Positions 16,979 to 24,735 of a stretch of 64,000 nt of DNA are shown here, piece after piece; the stretch's first letter is position 1; every line of letters begins with the position of its first letter. The stretch is from Amycolatopsis palatopharyngis (GTDB taxonomy: Bacteria; Actinomycetota; Actinomycetes; Mycobacteriales; Pseudonocardiaceae), in the NCBI RefSeq assembly GCF_003385185.1, contig NZ_PQHZ01000022.1:41084-105083 (forward strand). Reading direction: 5' to 3'. The translations under genes and the position numbers were made by a program. Below the pieces are notes generated by a model. It did no database searches. It was not told the origin of the DNA and worked only from the letters and a program-made list of their open reading frames with translations.

Positions 16979-18205
16979 CTAACGAAGCGCGTTGAGGGCA
17001 AATGCCGCGTACATCGCGACACCGCTCGGCAGCGCGGCTTCGTCGTAGTGCACCCGGTTGGAGTGGTTGGGCGCGGCCTCCTCGGGTTCGGTGCCAGGCG
17101 GGCAGGCCCCGAGGAAGGCGAACGCACCCGGAACCCGCTGCAGCACGTAGGAGAAGTCCTCCGCGCCCATGAGCGGGTCCGCCATCAGCTGGGAATGCTC
17201 CGCGCCCAGAACCTCCCCGGCCAGCTCCACCACCGCTGGGCCGATCCGGTCGTCGTTCACCGTCACCGGGTAGCCCGGCTCTATGTCGACGAGTACCCGG
17301 CAGCCGTGCGTCTGCCCGACGGCCTCGCAGACCTTCGGCAGCTCCTCGCGGATCCGCGCCCTGGTGTGCTCGGACATGGTCCGGATGGTGCCTTCGAGTT
17401 CGGCGGTCTCCGGGATGATGTTGCTGGTCGTGCCCGAACTGATCCGGGTCACGGAGACCACGGCAGGACTGAAGACGCTGATCCGCCTTGTCACCATCGT
17501 CTGCAGCGCGCCGACCATGGCCGCCGCGGCCGGGACCGGGTCGATGGCCAGATGCGGCTGCGAGCCGTGACCGCCCTTGCCGGTCACATGCACCTCGAAC
17601 CGGTCCGCCGAGGCCAGGATCGGCCCTGGCCTGCTGGCGATGGTGCCGCTGGGCAGGTTCGCGTAGGTGTGCAGTGCGAACGCCCGCTCGACTCGTTCGC
17701 CCGCGACGTCCAGCACGCCTTCGTGGATCATGTGCCGGGCGCCGTGGTAGCCCTCTTCCCCGGGCTGGAACATGAAGACGACCGAGCCAGCCAGCTCCTC
17801 GACGTGGGCGCAGAGCAGGTGCGCGGCCGACGCCAGCATCGCCACATGGGTGTCGTGGCCGCAGGCGTGCATGGTGCCCTCGACCGTCGAGGCGTAGTCG
17901 GCCCCGGTGTCCTCGGTCAGTGGCAGTGCGTCCATGTCCCCGCGCAGGAGTACGGCAGGGCCCGGCAGCCGCCCGCGCAACACCGCGGTGACCGAGCTGG
18001 TGGACTTGCCGAGGTGGATCTCCAGCGGCAGCCCCTCGAGCGCGGACAGGATCGCCGCCTGCGTCCGGGGGAGGTCGAGCCCCTCTTCGGGGTGCTGGTG
18101 GATGGCTCGCCGCAGGTCGACGGTCCTCGGCTGCAGCTCCTCGGCCTCGGCCAGGAGCCCGGCGAACCGGGCGTCCGGCAGGGAGGGAAGGTCGGTTGGT
18201 TCCAT
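16979..18205 (-). CDS. M20 family metallohydrolase (amidohydrolase)
   Basis: The 408-residue protein belongs to the M20D amidohydrolase/aminoacylase group. Metal-site motifs are GDMDALP (about residue 90), MHACGHDTHVAM (about 112) and GEEGYHGA (about 150), followed by the lid domain and a C-terminal MGAEDFSY. Members hydrolyse N-acyl amino acids or peptide-like amides. Nothing in the sequence fixes the substrate. ATG 18205 is preferred over an ATG five codons upstream. It lies directly upstream of tyrA. Confidence 0.88.
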   Translation of the reverse strand: MEPTDLPSLPDARFAGLLAEAEELQPRTVDLRRAIHQHPEEGLDLPRTQAAILSALEGLPLEIHLGKSTSSVTAVLRGRLPGPAVLLRGDMDALPLTEDTGADYASTVEGTMHACGHDTHVAMLASAAHLLCAHVEELAGSVVFMFQPGEEGYHGARHMIHEGVLDVAGERVERAFALHTYANLPSGTIASRPGPILASADRFEVHVTGKGGHGSQPHLAIDPVPAAAAMVGALQTMVTRRISVFSPAVVSVTRISSGTTSNIIPETAELEGTIRTMSEHTRARIREELPKVCEAVGQTHGCRVLVDIEPGYPVTVNDDRIGPAVVELAGEVLGAEHSQLMADPLMGAEDFSYVLQRVPGAFAFLGACPPGTEPEEAAPNHSNRVHYDEAALPSGVAMYAAFALNALR

Positions 18206-18303
18206 GCCGCAATTCTGCACGCGGAGGCCCTGATCTCCGGCGCCACGCGCCGCATGTGGGTACTGCGCGTGCTTTCGGCTGACTGGCGGAATACGGTGTG
18301 CGC

Positions 18304-18786
18304 ATGGCGGTGAAGGAGCCGATCACGGGATTCGCAGTAGCCGTGGTCCGGGAGGACGGTCAGTGGCGGTGCAGCCCATTGGATGCGGCTGCGCTCGCGG
18401 AACTGGATGCCGCGATCACAGAACTCGGAAAGATGCGCTCACCCGGCGCGGTGTTCGGCCTGTTGGCGGTGGACGACGAGTTCTTCGTGATCGTGCGGCC
18501 CAGCCCGCGTGGGGCGTCGTTGCTGCTCTCCGACGCGGCCGCTGCGCTGGACTACGACATCGCGGCCGACGTCCTCGACCTCCTGCGGGTGGACCCGCCG
18601 GACGAGGACGACGACTCGGTGTGGCCGGAGGGTGATCTCGACGTGCTCGCCGACCTCGGCCTTCCGGGGGCCGAACTGCAGGTGATCGTCGGTGAGGTCG
18701 ACCTCTATCCGGACGAGCAGCTACAGATGATCGCGCAGAGATGTGGTTTCGGTGACCAGTTCGCGGCCCTGCTGGACGAGATCTGA
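18304..18786 (+). CDS. tRNA adenosine deaminase-associated protein
   Basis: The 160-residue acidic protein (FAVAVVREDGQW, LDYDIAADVLDLL, a DPPDEDDDSVWPEGD acidic patch) is the actinobacterial protein normally found immediately before tadA. Its exact biochemical role is unknown; the conserved linkage suggests a partner of TadA. It begins at ATG 18304, with a GTG two codons earlier as an alternative. The stop overlaps or nearly touches the tadA 5' region. Confidence 0.85.
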   Translation: MAVKEPITGFAVAVVREDGQWRCSPLDAAALAELDAAITELGKMRSPGAVFGLLAVDDEFFVIVRPSPRGASLLLSDAAAALDYDIAADVLDLLRVDPPDEDDDSVWPEGDLDVLADLGLPGAELQVIVGEVDLYPDEQLQMIAQRCGFGDQFAALLDEI

Positions 18787-18824
18787 GCCCGATCGACACG
18801 CCTGAGGACCCCGGCCACGCCGCA

Positions 18825-19274
18825 GTGCGGGCCGCCCTCGGCTATGCGCGGCTGGCCAGGGGTACGGCTGACGTTCCGATCGGTGCTGTCGTGTTCGGTC
18901 CGGACGGCGTGGAGCTCGCTGGGGCGCACAACGCCCGCGAGGCACTCGCGGATCCGACGGCGCACGCGGAGATCCTGGCCATCCGGGCCGCCGCCCGCGA
19001 GTACGGCGACGGCTGGCGGCTGGACGGCTGCACCCTCGCCGTGACCGTGGAGCCGTGCACGATGTGTGCCGGTGCGCTGGTGCTGGCCAGGGTGTCCCGG
19101 GTGGTGTTCGGTGCCTGGGAGCCGCGCACGGGGGCGGTCGGGTCGCTGTGGGACGTCGTACGCGACCGCAGGCTCAATCACCGGCCCGAGGTGCGTGGGG
19201 GCGTCCTGGCGGACGAATGCGCCGCGTTGCTGGAGGAGTTCTTCGCGGGCAGGCGAAATCCCACCGAAGAGTGA
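18825..19274 (+). CDS. tadA: tRNA(adenine34) deaminase
   Basis: The enzyme converts A34 to inosine in tRNA-Arg(ACG). The zinc-binding and catalytic residues are visible: HAE at residues 47-49 (TAHAEIL) and PCTMC with cysteines near residues 78 and 81. The first start codon of a common type is GTG 18825, but homologues begin about ten residues earlier; the frame is open upstream to a CTG at 18783 overlapping the previous stop, so the true start may be atypical. About 149 residues from GTG. It is in an operon with the associated acidic protein. Confidence 0.9.
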   Translation: MRAALGYARLARGTADVPIGAVVFGPDGVELAGAHNAREALADPTAHAEILAIRAAAREYGDGWRLDGCTLAVTVEPCTMCAGALVLARVSRVVFGAWEPRTGAVGSLWDVVRDRRLNHRPEVRGGVLADECAALLEEFFAGRRNPTEE

Positions 19275-19369
19275 TCTGCGTCATCGGGCCGTGACGTTCA
19301 GCCAGCCGGGGGTATCAGTCCTGGTGCGCGCATCGCTTCGAGCGCGCCAGCCAAGGAGGGATCGATCCG

Positions 19370-19579
19370 ATGAGTCTTTTCGACAAGGCGAGGGATAAGG
19401 CCGAGCAGGCGATGGGGACCGCGAAGGAGAAGCTCGGCGAGGTCACCGGGAACGAGAGCCTGACGGACTCCGGCAAGGCCGACCAGACATCGGGTGAGGC
19501 CAAGGAGAGCGCACACGACCTCCGGGACAAGGCCACCGGCGCCTTCCAGGACATGAAGGACAAGTTCGACAAGAACTGA
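19370..19579 (+). CDS. CsbD family stress protein
   Basis: This 69-residue, highly charged protein (KARDKAEQAMGTAKEKLGEV, TGNESLTDSGKADQTSGEAK) matches CsbD, a family of general stress proteins with a flexible helical structure. AAGGAGG precedes ATG 19370. A GGGTAT hexamer at 19310-19315 resembles the -10 of stress sigma factor (SigB-type) promoters, although no convincing -35 was seen. It stands alone upstream of tRNA-Ser. Confidence 0.85.
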   Translation: MSLFDKARDKAEQAMGTAKEKLGEVTGNESLTDSGKADQTSGEAKESAHDLRDKATGAFQDMKDKFDKN

Positions 19580-19681
19580 TCAGCAGGGCAGCGGCCCCGG
19601 TCCAGCACTGCCGGACCGGGGCCCGCGTATGTCGGGACGGGCCTTTCGAACGCGAGAAAGGCGTCCGGTAGGGTGTTCCCC

Positions 19682-19769
19682 GGTAGCGTGTCCGAGCGGC
19701 CGAAGGAGCGCGCCTCGAAAGCGCGTGACGGGTATCCCCCGTCCGTGGGTTCAAATCCCACCGCTACCG
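19682..19769 (+). tRNA. tRNA-Ser (anticodon CGA)
   Basis: A class II tRNA folds here. The acceptor stem is GGTAGCG/CGCTACC with discriminator G. The D arm is TCCGAGCGGCCGAAGGA. The anticodon stem GCGC flanks loop CTCGAAA giving CGA. A long variable arm GACGGG/CCCGTC and the T arm GTGGGTTCAAATCCCAC complete it. It reads UCG serine codons. The CCA end is not encoded. Confidence 0.95.
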
Positions 19770-19776
19770 CTCCGCA

Positions 19777-19807
19777 AAGGCGGGCACCGGGTTCCGGTGC
19801 CCGCCTT
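19777..19807 (+). terminator. Rho-independent terminator after tRNA-Ser
   Basis: AAGGCGGGCACCGG pairs with CCGGTGCCCGCCTT around a three-base loop, followed by T residues. It begins eight bases after the tRNA and is the best textbook terminator in the window. Confidence 0.88.
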
Positions 19808-19826
19808 TTGCTGTTTGGGTGGGCCG

Positions 19827-20570
19827 ATGGGCGACGCGAGGTTGTACGACCGGATCGGCACCGGGTACTCGCTGGGACGACGCACGGACCCACGTTGGAT
19901 GGCTCTCATCACGCGACCGCTCGGCGATGCGTGTTCCGTGCTGAACGTGGGGGCGGGCACTGGTTCCTACGAACCTGCCCGCACGGTGCTCGCGGTGGAA
20001 CCGTCGGCCGAGATGACCCGGCAGCGGCCTGCCGCGGCAGCGCCCGTGGTGCGTGCCGTCGCGGAGTCTTTGCCCTTGCGCGATCGGTCTTTCGACGCCG
20101 CACTGGCCGTGCTGACGGTCCATCACTGGACGGACTGGCGATCCGGGCTCGCGGAGCTGCGCCGCGTGGCGCCGCTGCGGGTCGTGCTCGCTTACGAAAC
20201 GGTGCGGCACTGCGACTACTGGTTCGTCCGGGAGTACGTGCCGGAGATCGCCGAACGGGAGCGGTCTCGCCCGTCCGCGACGCGGATCGCGGACGAGCTC
20301 GATGCGCGAACGGTGACACCACTGCTGCTGCCGCATGATTTCGCCGACGGGGTCTTCCCGGCCTACTGGAGGCGACCGGAGGCTTACCTCGATCCTGCCG
20401 TCCGGCGCGGCTGTTCGGCATTGGCGATGGCCGATCCCGTCGCGGTCGACCGGGGGTTGGAGCGGCTCGCTGCGGACCTGCGCAGTGGTCGCTGGCACGA
20501 GCGACATCGGGGGCTGCTGGACCTCCCGCACTTCGACGCGGGGTTCCGGCTCGTCGTGTCGCACGACTGA
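19827..20570 (+). CDS. Class I SAM-dependent methyltransferase
   Basis: The 247-residue protein has motif I VLNVGAGTGSYE near residue 40, an acidic VEPSAEMTRQR motif II, and AVLTVHHWTDWRSGLAELRRV as motif IV/post-IV, matching small-molecule methyltransferases of the UbiE type. The substrate is unknown. ATG 19827 directly follows the tRNA terminator. Its stop overlaps the first of five 21-bp tandem repeats. Confidence 0.8.
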   Translation: MGDARLYDRIGTGYSLGRRTDPRWMALITRPLGDACSVLNVGAGTGSYEPARTVLAVEPSAEMTRQRPAAAAPVVRAVAESLPLRDRSFDAALAVLTVHHWTDWRSGLAELRRVAPLRVVLAYETVRHCDYWFVREYVPEIAERERSRPSATRIADELDARTVTPLLLPHDFADGVFPAYWRRPEAYLDPAVRRGCSALAMADPVAVDRGLERLAADLRSGRWHERHRGLLDLPHFDAGFRLVVSHD

Positions 20571-20673
20571 ACTGCAAACTCGGCCACCAGAACTGCCAAG
20601 TCGGGCCCTGGAACTGCCAACTCGGCCACGAGAACTGCAAAGTCGGGCCCTGGAACTGCAAAGTCGGGTCAGT
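20569..20673. repeat. Five 21-bp tandem repeats between convergent genes
   Basis: Units starting GAACTGC(A/C)AA(A/C/G)TCGG begin at 20569, 20590, 20611, 20632 and 20653, each 21 bp long. Two alternating subtypes occur (spacers GGCCAC and GGGCCCTG). The array fills the gap between the methyltransferase stop and the regulator stop and slightly overlaps both. No spacers of the CRISPR type exist, as the units are contiguous. Confidence 0.88.
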
Positions 20674-23215
20674 CGGGGAGGAGCAGGGTGCGGAGGCGGG
20701 CGAGGAGTTCGCTGCGGCTGGCCGCTCCGAGGCGCTGGCGCATGCGGGCCATGTGGTGCTCCACGGTTTTCGCGGAGATGAAGAGGCGGTCGCCGACCTG
20801 CTTGTAGGTCATTCCCGCGACCACGAGTTCCGCGACCTGCAACTCGCGCTCGCTCAGCCGGGGGGCGCCTGCCGGGGCGGGGGGTGCATCCTCGGTGCGC
20901 GGCGCCTGTGCCTGTCCGCCCTGCAGCAGCCGCGCGGTCTCCAGCAGCGCGACCATGGCCTTACGGTCCGGCGTCCGGATCGCGGCCTGCCCGGCCAGCC
21001 GGGCCCCGTCCCACCACAGTCCCGCGCGGTGCAGGCCAGTGGCGGCGGCCTCGACCTCGTCCCGGTCGATATCGCCGCCGATCAGCCGCAGCCAGGATGC
21101 GGCAGCCGTCGAAAGCGCCTCGGCGTACGGGCCCGATGCCGCGGCGAGCGCAGCGGCCTCCTCCCGTGCCTCCTCGGGACGTTCGGCGGTGATGGCGGAA
21201 TGCAGCCCGCTCCAGTGCAGTGTTGTCGTCCACAGTGGTGGGTCGCCGAGGGCGGAGGTCAGCTCCCGTGCCTGGCGCAGATGCGGGGCCAGCCGGTCGC
21301 GTTCGCCGAGCCTGGCGGCGGCGATCGCGAACTCGCCGAACGGCAGCAGGGTGAACAGGTCCACCGGGTGCCGGATCACCGCTTCCCTTGCCTGGCCCCA
21401 GATCCGCCGCAGTCCTGCGACGTCACTCGCCCTGCGGGCGAGTCCGACCCGCAGGGCGACCGCGAACAGCCAGTCCCTTGGCGCGAGCTCCGATTTTCCA
21501 GACCCAGACCCAGACCCAGACCCAGACCCAGTTCCAGACCCAGCCGATGCCAGCCTGGCCGAAGCCACCTCGGCGTCCCCGCGCACCATCGCGACCCACG
21601 CCAGCAACAGGCGATGGCGCACGGCCAACACCCTGCCGCCGGATTCCGCCGCGATCGCCCGTTCCAGCAGCGTCTCGGCGATGGCCAGCTCACCGTTGTG
21701 CAGCGCCACCAGTGCGCCGAGCGCGGCGGGACTGTCGGGCAACAGCACCGACCTGCCGACCGGTTCCAGCATCTCCGCAGAACTGACCAAGGTGGACAGT
21801 GCCATCGTCGGTGACCCGGACACCGTGTCCAGGAGTCCCTGCGCCGCCGCGGACATCGCACCGGCGAGCAGGGTCGGGGGCTCGTCCTCGGGCGGGCGCG
21901 CGAACTGCTGCCGCGCGTCGTCCAGTCGCCCGGTGCCGAGCAGCCCGATCGTCGCGAACACACTCGACAGGGCCGAGCCCGACCAGCGGAACAGCTGCGT
22001 ACTGCGGGCGAGCTGCCCACGGTGCGCCAGCGCGGCACCCGCGACCATGGCGCCCTCGGCCCGCGCGGGTGCGTCGGCGCTGGCGATCACCTCGTCCGCG
22101 AGGCGCAGGGCGGTGTCGAGGTCGCCGGCTCGTGCCACCGCCTCCGCCCGTTTCGCGCCGATCTCGGTCGGCGGCAGGCCCGCCGCTACGGCGGCGTCGT
22201 ACAGCCGGGCGGCCAACGACGGATCGTCCGAGGTCGCTTCCCCCGCGGCCGCCGCGAAAACGGCGGCCGTCGTGGTGTCGCCGCCCTGTGCGGCACCACC
22301 GGGACCGGCGCCGAGTAGCGGGCGAACGAACGGCAGCACCTGCCCACCGCGTTCGAGCTGGAGCTTGGCGAGCCTGCCGAACACGGCCCTGCGCCGGTCG
22401 GCAGGCAGCAACGCGCGCAGTGCGACGCCCGCGATCGGCAGCAGCACGCCGTCCTGGCCGAGCAGACCCGTCGCGCGCGCCGCGTCGACCACCTCGCCGG
22501 CCCGCTGTTGAGCGGACTCCAACAGCCCGGCGAGCAGTTCGGCATCGCCCGCGGCGCCGATCTCCGCGGCGAGCAGCACTCGCAGCGTGTCGGCATCCGC
22601 CCGGTCGAGTTCGTGCCGGAACGCGGTCAGCGCGGCAGCCGGGATCTCCGGCTCCGTGGTGCTGTTCCGGCTGTCCAGTGCCCACGACAGGTCATTCGCG
22701 AAACCGGGAACCCCGCCGGTCTGCGTACGGACGAACTCGGCCAGCCGTGCCGGCAGCCCGCCTGCCAGCTGTGCGGTCCTGGCCGTGTCGAGGGGACGCA
22801 GCACCAGTTGCCCGCGCAACCTGCCGAGTACCTCCTTCAGCCCGGCGGGCCGCGGCGCAGGACGAGCAGCGATCACCAGGCCGAACCGCTCATCCGCGGC
22901 GATTCGCAGTAGCTCGGCGAAGTCGGCGTCACCGAGTTCGTGGGCGTCGTCGACCAGCACCAGCGCAGGATCACCATGCGATCGGAATCGCGCCACCGGA
23001 GTGCCCGCGCGTAGGCAGCCCTGCTCCAACTGGTCGAGCACGGCGGTCTTGCCGTAGCCGCCGGGTGCCAGGATGGCCAGCCGGACAGGGGCTTGCCTGC
23101 CCTGCGATACGGCGGCGCACAGCTGTTTGGTCGGCTCGTCCAGCACGATCTCGGCCGGCGGTGCCATTGGCTGTGTTGTTCCTGTCGTCCCCGTCGTCCC
23201 CGTCGTGCCTATCAC
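20669..23215 (-). CDS. MalT-like AAA/LuxR family regulator next to iniBAC-like genes
   Basis: The 848-residue protein has an N-terminal P-loop NTPase with Walker A APGGYGKT at residues 50-57 and Walker B VLVDDAHEL about residue 90, a long alpha-solenoid middle, and a C-terminal LuxR helix-turn-helix (RLSERELQVAELVVAGMTYK, near residues 785-845). This is the STAND/MalT architecture. The start GTG 23215 overlaps the Hsp70-like stop (GTGA) with GAGG upstream. The N-terminus has four GTT tripeptides. It corresponds in position to the LuxR-type regulator beside iniBAC in Mycobacterium (Rv0339c). It probably controls the divergent iniB operon; the signal is unknown. Confidence 0.85.
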   Translation of the reverse strand: MIGTTGTTGTTGTTQPMAPPAEIVLDEPTKQLCAAVSQGRQAPVRLAILAPGGYGKTAVLDQLEQGCLRAGTPVARFRSHGDPALVLVDDAHELGDADFAELLRIAADERFGLVIAARPAPRPAGLKEVLGRLRGQLVLRPLDTARTAQLAGGLPARLAEFVRTQTGGVPGFANDLSWALDSRNSTTEPEIPAAALTAFRHELDRADADTLRVLLAAEIGAAGDAELLAGLLESAQQRAGEVVDAARATGLLGQDGVLLPIAGVALRALLPADRRRAVFGRLAKLQLERGGQVLPFVRPLLGAGPGGAAQGGDTTTAAVFAAAAGEATSDDPSLAARLYDAAVAAGLPPTEIGAKRAEAVARAGDLDTALRLADEVIASADAPARAEGAMVAGAALAHRGQLARSTQLFRWSGSALSSVFATIGLLGTGRLDDARQQFARPPEDEPPTLLAGAMSAAAQGLLDTVSGSPTMALSTLVSSAEMLEPVGRSVLLPDSPAALGALVALHNGELAIAETLLERAIAAESGGRVLAVRHRLLLAWVAMVRGDAEVASARLASAGSGTGSGSGSGSGSGKSELAPRDWLFAVALRVGLARRASDVAGLRRIWGQAREAVIRHPVDLFTLLPFGEFAIAAARLGERDRLAPHLRQARELTSALGDPPLWTTTLHWSGLHSAITAERPEEAREEAAALAAASGPYAEALSTAAASWLRLIGGDIDRDEVEAAATGLHRAGLWWDGARLAGQAAIRTPDRKAMVALLETARLLQGGQAQAPRTEDAPPAPAGAPRLSERELQVAELVVAGMTYKQVGDRLFISAKTVEHHMARMRQRLGAASRSELLARLRTLLLPD
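21501..21542. repeat. Hexanucleotide repeat inside the MalT-like gene
   Basis: Seven tandem GACCCA units (one altered to GTTCCA) lie within the coding strand's reverse complement and encode a (Gly-Ser)n linker at about residues 558-574 of the regulator. The unit is six bases, so copy-number changes keep the frame and only vary linker length. Confidence 0.9.
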
Positions 23216-24462
23216 GTCTGTTGCCTCGCGGTGTCGGTGCTGGACGCCGTGGCCTTGCGGCTCCGGCCGAACCGCTGCCGTGGCGGCTGCAGCGGGGTGA
23301 TCTCCACGGGCGGGCGCGGCGGTGGCTCGCCCAGTTCGTCGTCCTCCTCGGCGAGGGAGAGCTCGCGGCTCTGCGTCACCAGTGATGTCGATGGCAGGGG
23401 CTGCTCGTCGAGCACGCGCCCCCGGACCGGCGGGCGTGCGGCCACCGCGGCTCCCCGGCACAGCGCGTGCGCTGGGTCTGCCTCCACCGCGACGGGGCAG
23501 TCCAGCGCGTCCTGCAGCAGTTCGGTGACCAGTGGCACCCGTGCCCCGCCTCCCGTGAGGATGGCCACCGCGGGCGGGCCGGCCTGCACGTTCGCGACCG
23601 TGCCGGTCAGTTGCGCCACGATCATCTCCACGGTCGGCCGGATCAGGCGTTCGAAGTCCGTTCGGTGCAGCAGGATGCCACCCACCGGAGCGAACGGCGC
23701 GGGCACGGTGACCTCGGCGACGGACGAGAGCCGTTCCTTGGCCGCGACACAGGCGAGCCGGAGTTCGGCGAGCGTCGCCGAGTCCGGTGCGGGCTCGCCG
23801 AGGCGGTCCAGAACGTGCTCGGTCAGCAGATCGTCGAGGCGGGCCCCGCCGAGGGGATCGGTCGCCGCGGACTGACCGAGCAGTTCGAACCCGGCCTGGG
23901 TGCGGCGCAGGGCGGTGGTCTCGACCTGCTCGCCACCCACCCTGCACACCGCGAGTACGGCGCCGGCCGCCAGTTCCGCACGGGCGCGGTGGTCCTCGGC
24001 GGCGGCGACGGGGGCAGGCAGCAGCAGCGCACCCGGTAGCCCGGCCGCGTCGAGCGCGTCGTGCAGTAAGGCTCTCCGGTATCCACCCCAGTCCGGCGGG
24101 TGGGTCACGGCGACCCTGGTCGCCTCCCCGCTCTCCTGCTCGGCGGCCCGGTCGGCCACCCAGCCCGCCAGTGCCGCCGTCAGTGTCTCGGCGCCGTAGT
24201 AGACGTCACCGAGCACGTACGGCACGTCGTCGCCGATACGGCGCAGGAAGCCGCTCGCCATCCGCGACGGGTCGTGCGCACCCGCACGGCGGGCGTCGCG
24301 ACCTGCCAGCACCCCGTCCGGTGAGAGGTACAGCACCGACTCGACGAACCGGTCGCCATCCAGTGTCAGCGGCTGGGCCTCTGCCCAGGTATCGCCGGTG
24401 TACCGGGACACCGCGGCCGTCGTACGGCTGCCGCCGACGTCGATGCCCAGTACATAGCGCAT
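23212..24462 (-). CDS. Hsp70-like ATPase domain protein without substrate-binding domain
   Basis: The 416-residue product starts MRYVLGIDVGGSRTTAAV, the phosphate-1 loop of the actin/Hsp70 fold, and has VAILTGGGARVPLVTELL, the adenosine-site block, near residue 300. An Hsp70 has about 380 residues of ATPase plus a 200-residue substrate domain; here the second is missing and is replaced by an acidic/proline-rich and basic tail (ELSLAEEDDELGEPPPRPP, then RFGRSRK). It is a nucleotide-dependent switch rather than a normal chaperone. Its stop overlaps the regulator start, and it diverges from iniB. Role is inferred from context: signal partner of the regulator. Confidence 0.8.
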   Translation of the reverse strand: MRYVLGIDVGGSRTTAAVSRYTGDTWAEAQPLTLDGDRFVESVLYLSPDGVLAGRDARRAGAHDPSRMASGFLRRIGDDVPYVLGDVYYGAETLTAALAGWVADRAAEQESGEATRVAVTHPPDWGGYRRALLHDALDAAGLPGALLLPAPVAAAEDHRARAELAAGAVLAVCRVGGEQVETTALRRTQAGFELLGQSAATDPLGGARLDDLLTEHVLDRLGEPAPDSATLAELRLACVAAKERLSSVAEVTVPAPFAPVGGILLHRTDFERLIRPTVEMIVAQLTGTVANVQAGPPAVAILTGGGARVPLVTELLQDALDCPVAVEADPAHALCRGAAVAARPPVRGRVLDEQPLPSTSLVTQSRELSLAEEDDELGEPPPRPPVEITPLQPPRQRFGRSRKATASSTDTARQQT

Positions 24463-24735
24463 GTTGGAATTTCCTTCACATTTCCTCTGCGGGGTGACCC
24501 GTTGGGGGTACCCCCTTTCGTACCAAAGGCGAGTCCCCGAATGACAGTCCCAGGTGCCTTCGGTGATCGCCCCCTAAGCCCCTAACCGGGGGCCCGAAAT
24601 CCCCTAACGGAACTCCGCTCGGCGAAGGGGGCGATCCCCGATGTGCGCCCCTCCCGCTGACTCATAGTGTCGGCGCGGTCGCAGGCACATTTCATGCCGC
24701 ACGCCTACTGAAACTTCCCGCTCAAGGAGACTTCG
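24463..24735. promoter_or_regulatory. Divergent promoter region of the ini-like locus
   Basis: The 273-base gap between the Hsp70-like gene and iniB is rich in symmetry. GGGGGTACCCCC (24504-24515) is a perfect dyad. CCCCTAA is repeated at 24571, 24579 and 24601. GATCGCCCCC (24565-24574) is answered by GGGGGCGATC (24627-24636). A ribosome site AAGGAGA lies at 24724-24730 just before the TTG start of iniB. These are candidate binding sites of the MalT-like regulator. Confidence 0.5.

Noticed and set aside
20569..20673. CRISPR-like array
   Set aside because: Units are contiguous 21-mers without unique spacers, and no cas genes are nearby.
23213..23947. Longer N-terminal extension of the MalT-like regulator
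   Set aside because: The open frame continues through the Hsp70-like gene but that stretch is Arg/Pro/Gly-rich shadow; the GTG at 23215 fits the GTGA overlap and ribosome site.
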